Shown in pieces: positions 35,961-44,588 of a stretch of DNA of 64,000 nt (its first letter is position 1; the number at the start of each line of letters is the position of its first letter). Source of the stretch: Vibrio sp. 16 (GTDB lineage Bacteria > Pseudomonadota > Gammaproteobacteria > Enterobacterales > Vibrionaceae); contig NZ_OY808997.1 in NCBI RefSeq assembly GCF_963681195.1, positions 744,001 to 808,000 of the forward strand, written 5' to 3'. The position numbers and the translations under genes were made by a program. The notes below the pieces were generated by a model. It ran no database searches and had not been told where the DNA came from. It was given only the letters and a program-made list of their open reading frames with translations.

Positions 35961-36607
35961 TGTCAGACATCACGCTTTATGGATATTGGCGCTCGTCAGC
36001 GGCCTATCGAGTTCGGATCGCTCTGAACTTGAAGCAATTGCCCTACAAACAGGCGTCCGTCCACTTAATCAGAAATGGCGGAGAGCAGCACTCTGCCGAT
36101 TTCCAGATGCTCAATCCCAGTGAACTTGTGCCCGTATTGGTCGATGGTGACGTGCGGCTTAATCAGTCGTTAGCCATCATCGATTACCTTGATGAGCAAT
36201 ACCCGGATGTTTTGCTTACTCCAGCAGATATAGAGAAGCGATATCTGGTGAAAGCGATGGCGCAAGATATCGCAATAGATATTCATCCACTCAACAATTT
36301 GCGCGTATTACAGTACCTTGCTGGCCCAATGGGTATTGATGACATGAGTAAGCAGGCGTGGTACGCGCATTGGATTGATGTTGGCTTTACCGGTTTGGAA
36401 AAGAAGTTGGCTCAAACAAGTGGTCGATACTGTGTCGGAGATGATGTTAGTTTGGTTGATGTATGCCTGGTGCCACAAGTGTACAACGCCGAGCGATTCA
36501 ACATCGATATCACGCGCTATCCACGTATCGAAAAAGTGACGTCGTCACTTAGAGAGTTGAGCGCTTTTACTGATGCCGCTCCAGAGAATCAGCCAGACGC
36601 AGAATGA
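35960..36607 (+). CDS. maiA: Maleylacetoacetate isomerase (zeta-class glutathione transferase)
   Basis: 215 residues. Isomerises maleylacetoacetate to fumarylacetoacetate with glutathione. A GST fold is seen: the N-terminal thioredoxin-like domain (~1-85) with SSAAYRVRIALN, in which the zeta motif SSxxxxRVRIAL is conserved, and a helical domain with the DVSLVDVCLVPQVYNAERF block. It ends the operon. Gene order runs in reaction order for the first two steps only, since MaiA acts before FahA. Confidence 0.93.
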   Translation: MSDITLYGYWRSSAAYRVRIALNLKQLPYKQASVHLIRNGGEQHSADFQMLNPSELVPVLVDGDVRLNQSLAIIDYLDEQYPDVLLTPADIEKRYLVKAMAQDIAIDIHPLNNLRVLQYLAGPMGIDDMSKQAWYAHWIDVGFTGLEKKLAQTSGRYCVGDDVSLVDVCLVPQVYNAERFNIDITRYPRIEKVTSSLRELSAFTDAAPENQPDAE

Positions 36608-36651
36608 TTGTGCGTGAATGAATGAGTGGTTGTGATTTGGCAAAATTCGAA

Positions 36652-36678
36652 AACAAAAAGGCCACCGATTTGGTGGCC
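36652..36678 (-). terminator. Terminator for the zinc-protein gene
   Basis: The stem ggccacc/ggtggcc is followed on the minus strand by TTTTTGTTT. On the plus strand it may also mark the end of the maiA transcript. Confidence 0.75.
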
Positions 36679-36704
36679 TGCTCATCCCTGGAGAAATCTA
36701 ATGC

Positions 36705-36887
36705 TTAACGCATTGCCTGCTGTTTTTCACGCTGTGCAAGTTCAGCAATGTTGAATTGACGGACATCCAATGTGGCCAGTTCATTACACTCTTGGCAAGA
36801 GTGGTGGCGCAGACCGTCAATGTAATCATGCGAGGTTAGTAGGCTTGGTTTTTTGCACCAATCGCATATGCCTTCGATAGTAAACAT
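36705..36887 (-). CDS. 60-residue zinc-ribbon-type protein
   Basis: Two CxxC motifs (CDWC at residues 8-11 and CQEC at 31-34) are spaced to bind one zinc ion, followed by a helical tail with a basic end. A strong ribosome binding site (GGGGAGAA) precedes the ATG, and a terminator follows, which supports a real gene. Family not recognised. Small zinc proteins of this sort may bind nucleic acid or a protein partner. Function unknown. Confidence 0.72.
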   Translation of the reverse strand: MFTIEGICDWCKKPSLLTSHDYIDGLRHHSCQECNELATLDVRQFNIAELAQREKQQAMR

Positions 36888-37057
36888 AGTGTTCTCCCCA
36901 CCTTTATATACTAGGTGTTATCTTCGCGGCGTATTATTACATGACACCTATCAATAGGTTAATCATTTGTTATGGTTAATGGGAGAGTGATCGATTGCGC
37001 GAGCCCGTAACTTAAAGCTTGTCGAATATTTCGCTCTCGGCTTACTATGATTTGTAA

Positions 37058-38092
37058 CTATTTATTAACGCAGCTTAGTATGATTTTCAACGCCGCATTC
37101 AAACGTTTCATATCTTCTTCACTGCCTTTCAAATCAGGATGGTAAATTTTACACAGCTGCTTATAGCGCGTTTTTATTTGTTTTGTATCTGGAATGGTAT
37201 CTGGCTTATAGCCAAACAGTGCACATGCCAAGGAGAGCTTGTTCTCGCTCGCCGTTTTAGTCGGCTGAGAAGGTTGAGTTCTTTGCTGGGTCGCTTGCTG
37301 TTTTTTAAACTGGCGGTAAAGCGTCTCCAACTGGCGCTTTTGTGTTTTGATCGTCGCTTCGTGTTGTTTGATTTTGTTCTGTAGCTGGCGCTGCTCCTGC
37401 TTATTCTCTGACAAAGAATGTTGGCTACTTTTGCTCAGCGAGCGAGTTGCCTTTAGGTGCCAAAAGAGCAAAGCAATGAGTGCAATACTCAGGGCGATGG
37501 ATAAGTAAATAAAATCGTTGTTTGCTGTGCTCTCGGTTTTCGATTGGGCCACAGGGCTTAACTCAATACCGCTATTGTCAAAGGCGACTTCTAACTGATC
37601 GATAGATGACACCTGTTTGGCTCGTTGGGCGTTAAACTGCATCTCAAGCACCTTCGCATAGGCGTCTTCTGCCTCTGGCACGTTTGGGGCGGCAATTTGA
37701 TACCAAACTTCCGCCAAGGCAAGGTTGGATGGTGGTTGACTCAACCCTTCGTACACTTTGCCTAAATTGAACTGAGCTTGGTAGTTATCGCTAAGAGCAA
37801 GTCGAGTTAGCCAGTAGATGGCTTTTGCAACATCAGGCTGATGACTTTGATTGGCTAAGTAGACGTTAGCGAGATCAATCGCCGCTTGTTGGCTTCCAGA
37901 ATCAGCGGCTTGTTCGAGCCAATAGATGGCTTCGTCTCGAGAGGCTTCAACACCGTCTCCGCTAAGGTACTTCTGACCGAGTTGCAACTGCGCATCGACA
38001 TTCTGATTTTGAGCTTGCTCGGTTAATGCTTCGATTGAAGCGGCATAGCTCAATGGACAAAAGATGAGCAGAATGAAAGCAATCAGTTTCAA
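37058..38092 (-). CDS. Sel1-repeat membrane protein with C-terminal J-domain
   Basis: 344 residues. The signal peptide ends at SYAA (residue ~18). At least three Sel1-like repeats (~residues 25-150, with GQKYLSGDGVEASRDEAIYW) are followed by a membrane span (~195-212), a Gln/Lys-rich coiled coil (~220-270) and a C-terminal J-domain-like stretch with the HPD motif (KIYHPDLKGSEEDMKRLN). The topology puts the Sel1 part in the periplasm and the J-domain in the cytoplasm, where it could recruit DnaK. Unusual combination, partner unknown. Confidence 0.82.
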   Translation of the reverse strand: MKLIAFILLIFCPLSYAASIEALTEQAQNQNVDAQLQLGQKYLSGDGVEASRDEAIYWLEQAADSGSQQAAIDLANVYLANQSHQPDVAKAIYWLTRLALSDNYQAQFNLGKVYEGLSQPPSNLALAEVWYQIAAPNVPEAEDAYAKVLEMQFNAQRAKQVSSIDQLEVAFDNSGIELSPVAQSKTESTANNDFIYLSIALSIALIALLFWHLKATRSLSKSSQHSLSENKQEQRQLQNKIKQHEATIKTQKRQLETLYRQFKKQQATQQRTQPSQPTKTASENKLSLACALFGYKPDTIPDTKQIKTRYKQLCKIYHPDLKGSEEDMKRLNAALKIILSCVNK

Positions 38093-38151
38093 GGCAATCC
38101 CTTACAGCGAATTTGGCGTTAGTCCTATAGTTTAAATCATTTGCGAGACAA

Positions 38152-38184
38152 ATAAAAAAGTGGCTTCAAGGAAGCCACTTATCT
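38152..38184 (-). terminator. Terminator of the OmpA-like lipoprotein gene
   Basis: A ten-base stem (aagtggcttc / gaagccactt) with a three-base loop is followed by a T-run on the minus strand. Confidence 0.85.
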
Positions 38185-38205
38185 TTTATCAAAACGTATT
38201 CTCAG

Positions 38206-38874
38206 TTACTTCAATGGAAGAATCTGAATCTCAACACGGCGGTTACACGCACGGCCTTCTGCTGTACTGTTGGTGCAAAGTGGGTAACGTTCACCATTGC
38301 CACGAGCAATAGCACGACCAGCCGCAACGCCTTGTGACACTAGGTAAGAACGGACCGATTCAGCGCGACGCTCTGATAGGATTTGGTTGGTCGTATCACT
38401 GCCTGTGCTGTCTGTATGGCCTTCAATAACCAAACTTGTGTCCGGGTATTCAACCAGAATACGAGCGACACCGCGCAGGGTATTGTGGATGCTGCTATCG
38501 AGTTGATACGAGCTAGAGCTGAACCCGATGCCATTTTCTAAGCGCAGAAGAAGTTGGTTTTCGCCAACACGTTCGACCTGAACACCAGAATTTAGCAGCT
38601 CTTGACGCAAAGCGGCTTCTTGTTGGTCAAAGTAGTAGCCTACGCCGCCACCGACCGCAGCACCACCCGCTGCGCCGATAAGAGCACGCTTACGGCGATC
38701 TTTCGCGTCATCACCGGTTGCAACGCCAATCGCTGCACCTGCGATAGCACCAATGATTGCGCCGGAAGTTGCTGAATTTGTCTCTGATTCGCCGGTTGTC
38801 GCGTTTTGGCGCTGAGTCGCCTGACAGCCAGACAATGCGATTGCAACAGCAAGGGCTAAGGTAATTTTCTTCAC
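38206..38874 (-). CDS. OmpA-family lipoprotein with glycine-zipper
   Basis: 222 residues from GTG 38874, nine bases after GGAG; ATG 38883 is too close to that site. A lipobox LSGC (Cys ~17) gives a lipid-anchored protein, followed by a glycine-zipper segment (GAIIGAIAGAAIGVATG and AAGGAAVGGGVGYY) that inserts in or packs on a membrane. The C-terminal OmpA-like domain (~105-222) carries the peptidoglycan-binding marks EGHTDSTGS and NRRVEIQI. It resembles YiaD/YfiB-type proteins that join outer membrane and wall. Monocistronic. Confidence 0.88.
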   Translation of the reverse strand: MKKITLALAVAIALSGCQATQRQNATTGESETNSATSGAIIGAIAGAAIGVATGDDAKDRRKRALIGAAGGAAVGGGVGYYFDQQEAALRQELLNSGVQVERVGENQLLLRLENGIGFSSSSYQLDSSIHNTLRGVARILVEYPDTSLVIEGHTDSTGSDTTNQILSERRAESVRSYLVSQGVAAGRAIARGNGERYPLCTNSTAEGRACNRRVEIQILPLK

Positions 38875-39006
38875 AATAAACATCTCCGTGTATCCAGATT
38901 CATTGCTCTGGAGTTTTGATTTGCCGAGGAATAAACCCCATCGACGCCTCTATGTCAATTCTGAACAGTGTATTTTACCAAACCTTAACCGAACCTGAAC
39001 AAGCGC

Positions 39007-39690
39007 CTAACGCAGCATTTTAGGGGCTTGAGCGCCGTCAATAGGGCGGTTGACCGATACTTTCCGCCCTTTTTTCAAGCCGACCTCGTAATCTTCAGTG
39101 AGATTTTTCATCGCCTCTCGAAGCTGTTGCTTAAAGGTCTCTCGGTCTATGTTTTGGAACTCTTTATCAATGTAGTCGTCAATCTTTTTTGCGGACTCTT
39201 CATCTGGAGTAATAATAGGCAATTTTTCTAGTGCGCCTTCCACCCAGCCCGATAAAAATGAGTTTACGCGGCGCGTAACTTCGCTCGATGGAGTGCCCGT
39301 GCCGGCAAAACTGTTTCTAAAACGGCCCGTTTGCTCGTTCATTTCTCGGTAAATAATGTCGAAAGCAAAGGCAGCAAAAATAGCGCGGTCGGCTTCACCA
39401 ATGAATTCAGCGCGCTTGAGTCCTTTATGATTTAGAAGTACCGCTTCTACGCCAAACTTGGTGTTAATACCACGAATGATACGTAGCAGCTGAGAGCCAA
39501 TGTTGGCAGGAAGGAGATGTGTCGATTGGGTTTTGCCCATTTTGATGAATTCAATATCGTCTTTGTCGAGACCATATTTGAGCATCAAGCTATGAGCCAT
39601 CTTGATGGCGTTTGCTGCTTCATTCACATTCGCAGAGTTACCAAGTTCAAGACATTTAGCAATTTTCTTCAGGGCTTTCTGTTTATTCAT
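39007..39690 (-). CDS. DUF2786-domain protein
   Basis: 227 residues from ATG 39690. The N-terminal part (NKQKALKKIAKCLELGNSAN and HSLMLKYGLDKDDIEF) fits DUF2786, a family seen in bacteria and phages with no known activity. Arg/Lys-rich tail (GLKKGRKVSVNRP). No membrane segment. A phage origin of the family is possible, but no other phage gene is nearby and base use looks like the neighbours. Confidence 0.75.
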   Translation of the reverse strand: MNKQKALKKIAKCLELGNSANVNEAANAIKMAHSLMLKYGLDKDDIEFIKMGKTQSTHLLPANIGSQLLRIIRGINTKFGVEAVLLNHKGLKRAEFIGEADRAIFAAFAFDIIYREMNEQTGRFRNSFAGTGTPSSEVTRRVNSFLSGWVEGALEKLPIITPDEESAKKIDDYIDKEFQNIDRETFKQQLREAMKNLTEDYEVGLKKGRKVSVNRPIDGAQAPKMLR

Positions 39691-39818
39691 CGACAACTAA
39701 GAGGTACCTAATTTTGCAAAGTCGGCTATTTTAACGTGTTCTGAGGAAAAACGGAAATGTCGGCAGGGCTCTGGTCACGAAGAATAATAGGGCGTGGTTT
39801 AAAAGGCAGTGGTGGGCA

Positions 39819-39845
39819 AAACGCCACTGCTTAATCAGTGGCGTT
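39819..39845. terminator. Terminator after the CheX-like gene
   Basis: Ten-base stem (aacgccactg / cagtggcgtt), six-base loop, short T-run on each side. It lies 23 bases after the minus-strand stop. Confidence 0.65.
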
Positions 39846-39867
39846 CTATTTTTGAAGAACTGAGTGA

Positions 39868-40563
39868 TTAAATACCTAGTTCATCGAAAAGGTCGTCAGC
39901 TGCAGATGCGCTTTCTTGCTTTGGTTCAGACTTGCTTGTCATGTTTTGACGTGCTTTCTCTAAAATCTCATCAGGGCACTCGTCTTCCACGGTTTCGAAC
40001 TCTTCAAGCTGGATAAACTCTGTCTTATCCATCGCTAGCTCAAGGTAGAAAATGTTGCCTTTCTCTGTTGAGAAAGTAACTCGGCGAGCTTGCGGTCGAT
40101 CAAGGTTAGTATCTACCGACAAGATTACCTGCTTATTCAGCGTTAGCATCTTAGGTTGGTTTTGTGTGATGTGAGTTTGCAAGTCTTTACGCACTTGGTT
40201 GGTAAAGTCACCGACCAGTTGGTTCATTAGCTCGCCCAGTACATCTGCCACTTCATCTGAAGTGTGTAGTACAGCCAACTCATCTTCAGGCATGCCCATA
40301 TTGCGCATGTAGTTTGTGTACACTTCCAATGCCGCCTTGGCCGTGAAGTTGATGACGACGAGCCCTGAAAAACCACCATCGAATAGAACAAAGCAGCCAA
40401 AGTCTGGCTTTAGGCTAGTTTTGGTGATTTTTTGCACCATAGCTGAATAGGTGACAGGCGAGCTAGTTGCTGAAGTCAGTACCCCGGATACTGATTGGCA
40501 AAGTTTTAAAAGAATATCTTCTGTTGTGATAATTTTATTTTTCTTCATTGATGATTCGCTCAT
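39868..40563 (-). CDS. CheX/CheC-like protein (DUF3334-type)
   Basis: 231 residues, cytoplasmic. A CheX-like core (~50-190) with GFSGLVVINFTAKAA and the segment DVLGELMN at residues 107-114, which fits the [D/S]-x3-E-x2-N phosphatase signature of CheC, CheX and FliY; these dephosphorylate CheY-P. The acidic, flexible tail ends in DDLFDELGI, a peptide that could be a docking motif. No chemotaxis genes lie beside it, so the response regulator it acts on, if any, is unknown. Divergent from ydiJ. Confidence 0.75.
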   Translation of the reverse strand: MSESSMKKNKIITTEDILLKLCQSVSGVLTSATSSPVTYSAMVQKITKTSLKPDFGCFVLFDGGFSGLVVINFTAKAALEVYTNYMRNMGMPEDELAVLHTSDEVADVLGELMNQLVGDFTNQVRKDLQTHITQNQPKMLTLNKQVILSVDTNLDRPQARRVTFSTEKGNIFYLELAMDKTEFIQLEEFETVEDECPDEILEKARQNMTSKSEPKQESASAADDLFDELGI

Positions 40564-40749
40564 AAAGACACTTTAAATCAAGTCCATGATTTCTAAGTGT
40601 GGGAAAGAATTGCGATAAGTTCCAATTTGACACTGCATTTCTGTTTTGATCACCCTTTTAAATGTTGTAAAGTGACACAACTCAAAGATTATAACTTTAT
40701 ATAAAGAACCCAATGCTGATTGGATCAGCGTAGTAGGGGCAGGAAGCAA

Positions 40750-43700
40750 ATGTTACCAAGATTACACTCTCAATCTGATGTGGATCCCGTCGTCATCAGT
40801 TTTCTCGACAAATTGCGCCAATCTGGCTTTAGCGGGGACATTGAAAGCCAATATTCTAGCCGTTTAGCGGTCGCCACAGACAACAGTGTTTATCAACAAC
40901 TCCCACAAGCTGTTGTTCATCCAAAAAACACTCAAGATGTCACTCTCATTGGTAAGTTAAGCGCACATTCCGATTTTGAACGCATCACGTTTTCACCTCG
41001 TGGAGGCGGTACCGGGACCAATGGTCAATCCCTGACTTCGGGTATCGTGGTCGATCTGTCTCGCCATATGAATAAGGTTCTTGAGATCAATGAGCAGGAA
41101 GGTTGGGTTAGAGTTCAAACTGGTGTGGTTAAAGATCAGCTAAATGATGCCGTCCGACCTTACGGGTACTTTTTCTCTCCTGACCTTTCGACCAGTAATC
41201 GCGCCACATTAGGTGGCATGATCAATACCGACGCGTCTGGTCAAGGCTCCTTAAAGTACGGTAAAACGTCAGATCACGTGCTATCGCTTCAAGCGGTATT
41301 CGCTGATGGTTCGGTTTTAGAATCAGATCTTTCTCATGGTCTGCCTAAAGAAGGTGAGTTCGCTTATCAAGCACTTAAAGTGACCGAGCAGGTTTGTCGA
41401 GAAAAGAGAGAGCAAATCAACAAAAAGTTTCCACCGCTGAACCGTTTTTTGACAGGTTATGATCTGAAAAACGCGCTCGATGATGAGACCAATGAGTTCG
41501 ACTTGACTCGCGTTCTATGTGGCGCTGAAGGGTCATTGGCGTTTATCACTGAAGCGAAACTTAATTTAACACCGATTCCTAAAGCCCGTACTTTGGTTAA
41601 TGTGAAGTACGACTCGTTTGATTCAGCATTGCGCAACGCCCCCTTTATGGTCGAAGCCAATGCGCTATCGGTTGAAACCGTCGACTCTCGAGTGCTCAAT
41701 TTGGCCAAGCAAGATATTGTTTGGCACACCGTGAGCGATCTTCTTACGGACGTCCCGGGCAAAGATATGCAAGGGATCAACATGGTGGAGTTTGCTGGCC
41801 AAGATGTCGATGAGGTCGAGTCTCAAGTCTCGGCGTTAACTGCGCGCATTGACCAGATGCTAGAGAATAGCGAGGCGGGCATTATCGGCTATCAAGTGTG
41901 TGATGATGTCGCAAGCATTGGTCGTATTTACAACATGCGTAAAAAAGCGGTCGGCTTACTCGGTGCAGCTAAAGGTCGAGCAAAGCCTGTCGCGTTTGCA
42001 GAAGATACTTGTGTACCTCCTGAGAACTTGGCTGATTTTATTGCAGAGTTCCGCGAGCTGCTAGATGCCAAACAGCTTAACTACGGCATGTTTGGCCACG
42101 TTGATGCTGGTGTTCTTCACGTAAGGCCCGCCTTGGATCTTTGCGATCCGAAGCAAGAGGCGCTAATGCACCAGATTTCTGATGAAGTGGTGAAGCTGGT
42201 CGCCAAATACGGTGGCTTAATGTGGGGTGAGCACGGCAAGGGTTATCGTTCTGAATATGGCCCTGAATTCTTTGGGCAAGAGCTATTTACAGAGCTGAGA
42301 CGAGTTAAAGGTGCCTTTGACCCTCACAACAAGATGAATCCGGGCAAGATTTGTACACCGCTTGAAAGTAATGCTGAACTGGTCAAAGTGACCGATACCA
42401 AGCGTGGCTTCTATGACCGACAAATCGATGTGCAGGTGCGTGATAGCTTTAAGCAGGCGATGGAGTGTAATGGCAACGGCTTGTGTTTTAACTACGATAC
42501 ATCATCGCCAATGTGTCCATCGATGAAAGTTACCGCAGATCGTCGTCATTCGCCGAAAGGTCGCGCTGGTTTGGTTCGAGAGTGGCTGCGACAGTTAACC
42601 GAGCAAGGCATCGATATTCTCGATTTAGAAAAGCAAACCCTAGAGCAAACGGCATCGATAAAAACCATGCTCGATCGGGTTCGCAACAGTTTTAATAAGC
42701 GCCATGAGTACGATTTTTCGCATGAAGTCCATGAGGCAATGAATGGCTGTTTGGCGTGTAAAGCGTGTGCCAGCCAGTGCCCGATTAAAGTCGATGTACC
42801 GAGTTTCCGCTCACGCTTCCTCAATATCTACTACTCACGTTATCAACGTCCTGCGAAGGACTACTTAGTCGCTAATATTGAAACCATGCTGCCTTTGATG
42901 GCGAAAGCACCAAAGGTGGTGAATACCGCTCTGAAACAGAAGTGGGTGCAAGACCTAACGGCATCAACGGTTGGCTATGTGGATGCGCCGTTAATGTCGG
43001 TTCCGACACTAGAGAAGCGTTTGTCAGGGTTGAAGCCATTTGATTTGCAGGCGCTAGCAGCGTTGTCAAAAGAAGACAAAGCAAATCACGTCGTTATCGT
43101 TCAAGACCCGTTCACGAGCTATTACGATGCAGAAGTGGTCGAAGACTTTGCAAACCTGATTGTGAAACTTGGCAAAACACCGGTTCTGCTCCCGTTTAAA
43201 CCAAATGGAAAAGCGCAACATGTAAAAGGGTTCCTTAAGCGCTTTGCCAGCAATGCCGCAAATACCGCTGCGTTCTTACAGCAAGTCGCGGATATTGATA
43301 TCCCCTTAGTGGGCGTCGATCCGGCGTTAGTGCTTTGCTACCGCGATGAGTACACGGAAGTGCTTGGAGACAAGCGTGGCGACTTCAACGTACTGACGGC
43401 ACATGAATGGCTTGAGCCTCGCCTTATTGAGTTCGAAGGGGTTAAACAAGGGGTACAAGAGCCTTGGTACTTACTCGCTCACTGTACTGAAAAAACAAAG
43501 ATGCCAAATGCAGAAAAAGAGTGGGGCAGTATCTTTAAGCATTTCGGTGCAGTATTAAATACGGTACCTGTTGGTTGTTGTGGAATGGCAGGCACGTTCG
43601 GCCATGAAGTGGATAAGCTGCAAATGTCGAAAGACATCTATGGTTTGAGTTGGAAACCAAACTTAGAGCAATTACCGAAAGAGCGCTGCCTAATTACGGG

Positions 43701-43782
43701 CTATTCTTGCCGAAGCCAAGTCAAACGCTTTGAAGGCATGAAAGTAAAACACCCAGTACAAGCACTGCTTTCGATTCTTTAA
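40750..43782 (+). CDS. ydiJ: YdiJ-type FAD and Fe-S 2-hydroxyacid dehydrogenase
   Basis: 1010 residues from ATG 40750, six bases after AGGAAG; an upstream TTG at 40720 is not needed, and E. coli YdiJ begins at the same point. Oxidises D-2-hydroxyacids; D-2-hydroxyglutarate is the known substrate of the family. The FAD domain (~50-280) has TPRGGGTGTNGQ-like SPRGGGTGTNGQ and the TLGGMINTDASGQGS block. A ferredoxin-like 4Fe-4S region has NGCLACKACASQCPIKVD (~660), followed by a CCG domain with VGCCGMAGTFGHE. Very close to the E. coli enzyme throughout. Confidence 0.95.
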   Translation: MLPRLHSQSDVDPVVISFLDKLRQSGFSGDIESQYSSRLAVATDNSVYQQLPQAVVHPKNTQDVTLIGKLSAHSDFERITFSPRGGGTGTNGQSLTSGIVVDLSRHMNKVLEINEQEGWVRVQTGVVKDQLNDAVRPYGYFFSPDLSTSNRATLGGMINTDASGQGSLKYGKTSDHVLSLQAVFADGSVLESDLSHGLPKEGEFAYQALKVTEQVCREKREQINKKFPPLNRFLTGYDLKNALDDETNEFDLTRVLCGAEGSLAFITEAKLNLTPIPKARTLVNVKYDSFDSALRNAPFMVEANALSVETVDSRVLNLAKQDIVWHTVSDLLTDVPGKDMQGINMVEFAGQDVDEVESQVSALTARIDQMLENSEAGIIGYQVCDDVASIGRIYNMRKKAVGLLGAAKGRAKPVAFAEDTCVPPENLADFIAEFRELLDAKQLNYGMFGHVDAGVLHVRPALDLCDPKQEALMHQISDEVVKLVAKYGGLMWGEHGKGYRSEYGPEFFGQELFTELRRVKGAFDPHNKMNPGKICTPLESNAELVKVTDTKRGFYDRQIDVQVRDSFKQAMECNGNGLCFNYDTSSPMCPSMKVTADRRHSPKGRAGLVREWLRQLTEQGIDILDLEKQTLEQTASIKTMLDRVRNSFNKRHEYDFSHEVHEAMNGCLACKACASQCPIKVDVPSFRSRFLNIYYSRYQRPAKDYLVANIETMLPLMAKAPKVVNTALKQKWVQDLTASTVGYVDAPLMSVPTLEKRLSGLKPFDLQALAALSKEDKANHVVIVQDPFTSYYDAEVVEDFANLIVKLGKTPVLLPFKPNGKAQHVKGFLKRFASNAANTAAFLQQVADIDIPLVGVDPALVLCYRDEYTEVLGDKRGDFNVLTAHEWLEPRLIEFEGVKQGVQEPWYLLAHCTEKTKMPNAEKEWGSIFKHFGAVLNTVPVGCCGMAGTFGHEVDKLQMSKDIYGLSWKPNLEQLPKERCLITGYSCRSQVKRFEGMKVKHPVQALLSIL

Positions 43783-43786
43783 TAAT

Positions 43787-43817
43787 AAATAGCCCAGCGT
43801 TAAGTTGGGCTATTTTT
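43787..43817 (+). terminator. Rho-independent terminator
   Basis: The stem aatagccca/tgggctatt, followed by TTTTT, lies right after ydiJ. Confidence 0.85.
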
Positions 43818-43843
43818 TAATGGTTAACGCAAGGGATTACGTT

Positions 43844-44311
43844 ATGTTTATGGATAAGCTCGAGTTAAAAGTTCCGCCCGTCGCCGTCTTTATTGTTCTT
43901 ATGGTTATCGTTAATCGTTTGGCTCATGCTTTTACTGGGTTGACGATTTCGCTACCGGCTCCTGGTGTGGTGTTGTTATTATGCTTCATAGCGTCTGGAA
44001 TTATCGGCATTGCCGGCGTAGTGGAATTTCGGCGCTCAAAAACAACAGTGAATCCGATAAAAGTCGAGAGTGCTTCAACAGTAGTCGACACTGGAATATT
44101 TGCTTACAGCCGAAACCCTATGTATCTGGCTTTGTTGTTATTATTAATCGGGTTTTCATATTGGCACCAAAATATACTGTCTATCATTTTCGCTTTGTCT
44201 TTTATCTACTATATGAATCGATTTCAAATAAAACCCGAAGAGAGAGCGTTAGAGAAACTGTTTGGTGCGGAATATTTAGATTACAAGCAGAGAGTTAGGC
44301 GTTGGATATAA
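43844..44311 (+). CDS. ICMT-like membrane methyltransferase
   Basis: 155 residues from ATG 43844 (AAGGGA seven bases upstream). About four membrane segments. The C-terminal half has the isoprenylcysteine carboxyl methyltransferase-like marks SRNPMYLALLLLLIG and PEERALEKLFGAEYLDYKQR. Proteins of this fold methylate lipids or protein ends with SAM; no substrate is known for the bacterial small ones. It lies just after the ydiJ terminator and may have its own promoter. Confidence 0.82.
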   Translation: MFMDKLELKVPPVAVFIVLMVIVNRLAHAFTGLTISLPAPGVVLLLCFIASGIIGIAGVVEFRRSKTTVNPIKVESASTVVDTGIFAYSRNPMYLALLLLLIGFSYWHQNILSIIFALSFIYYMNRFQIKPEERALEKLFGAEYLDYKQRVRRWI

Positions 44312-44588
44312 GTTGTAGATCTAACTTACAAATTGAAACATTATTAAGAGATTTTATAGTGATTGTTTTTTCTATTAAAACAGAACGTTGTGCGAGTTTA
44401 AAATAAAGCAATATCTTAATAAGTATTTGTTAATGTAAGCATGGTCATTTCATTGTGATGTTTAAATGGTGATTCCGCTCTCGTATTTAAAATTTACTTA
44501 AATAATTATTAAGGGAGCAATGTTAGAAGTAGGTATCATCCGGCAAGCGAATGTTTTCGCTATAAATAACAACTTTTAAGGATGTATT

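Noticed and set aside
39007..39690. Possible prophage remnant suggested by the DUF2786 gene
   Set aside because: No integrase, attachment site, structural or lysis gene is near; neighbours are core genes of both strands.
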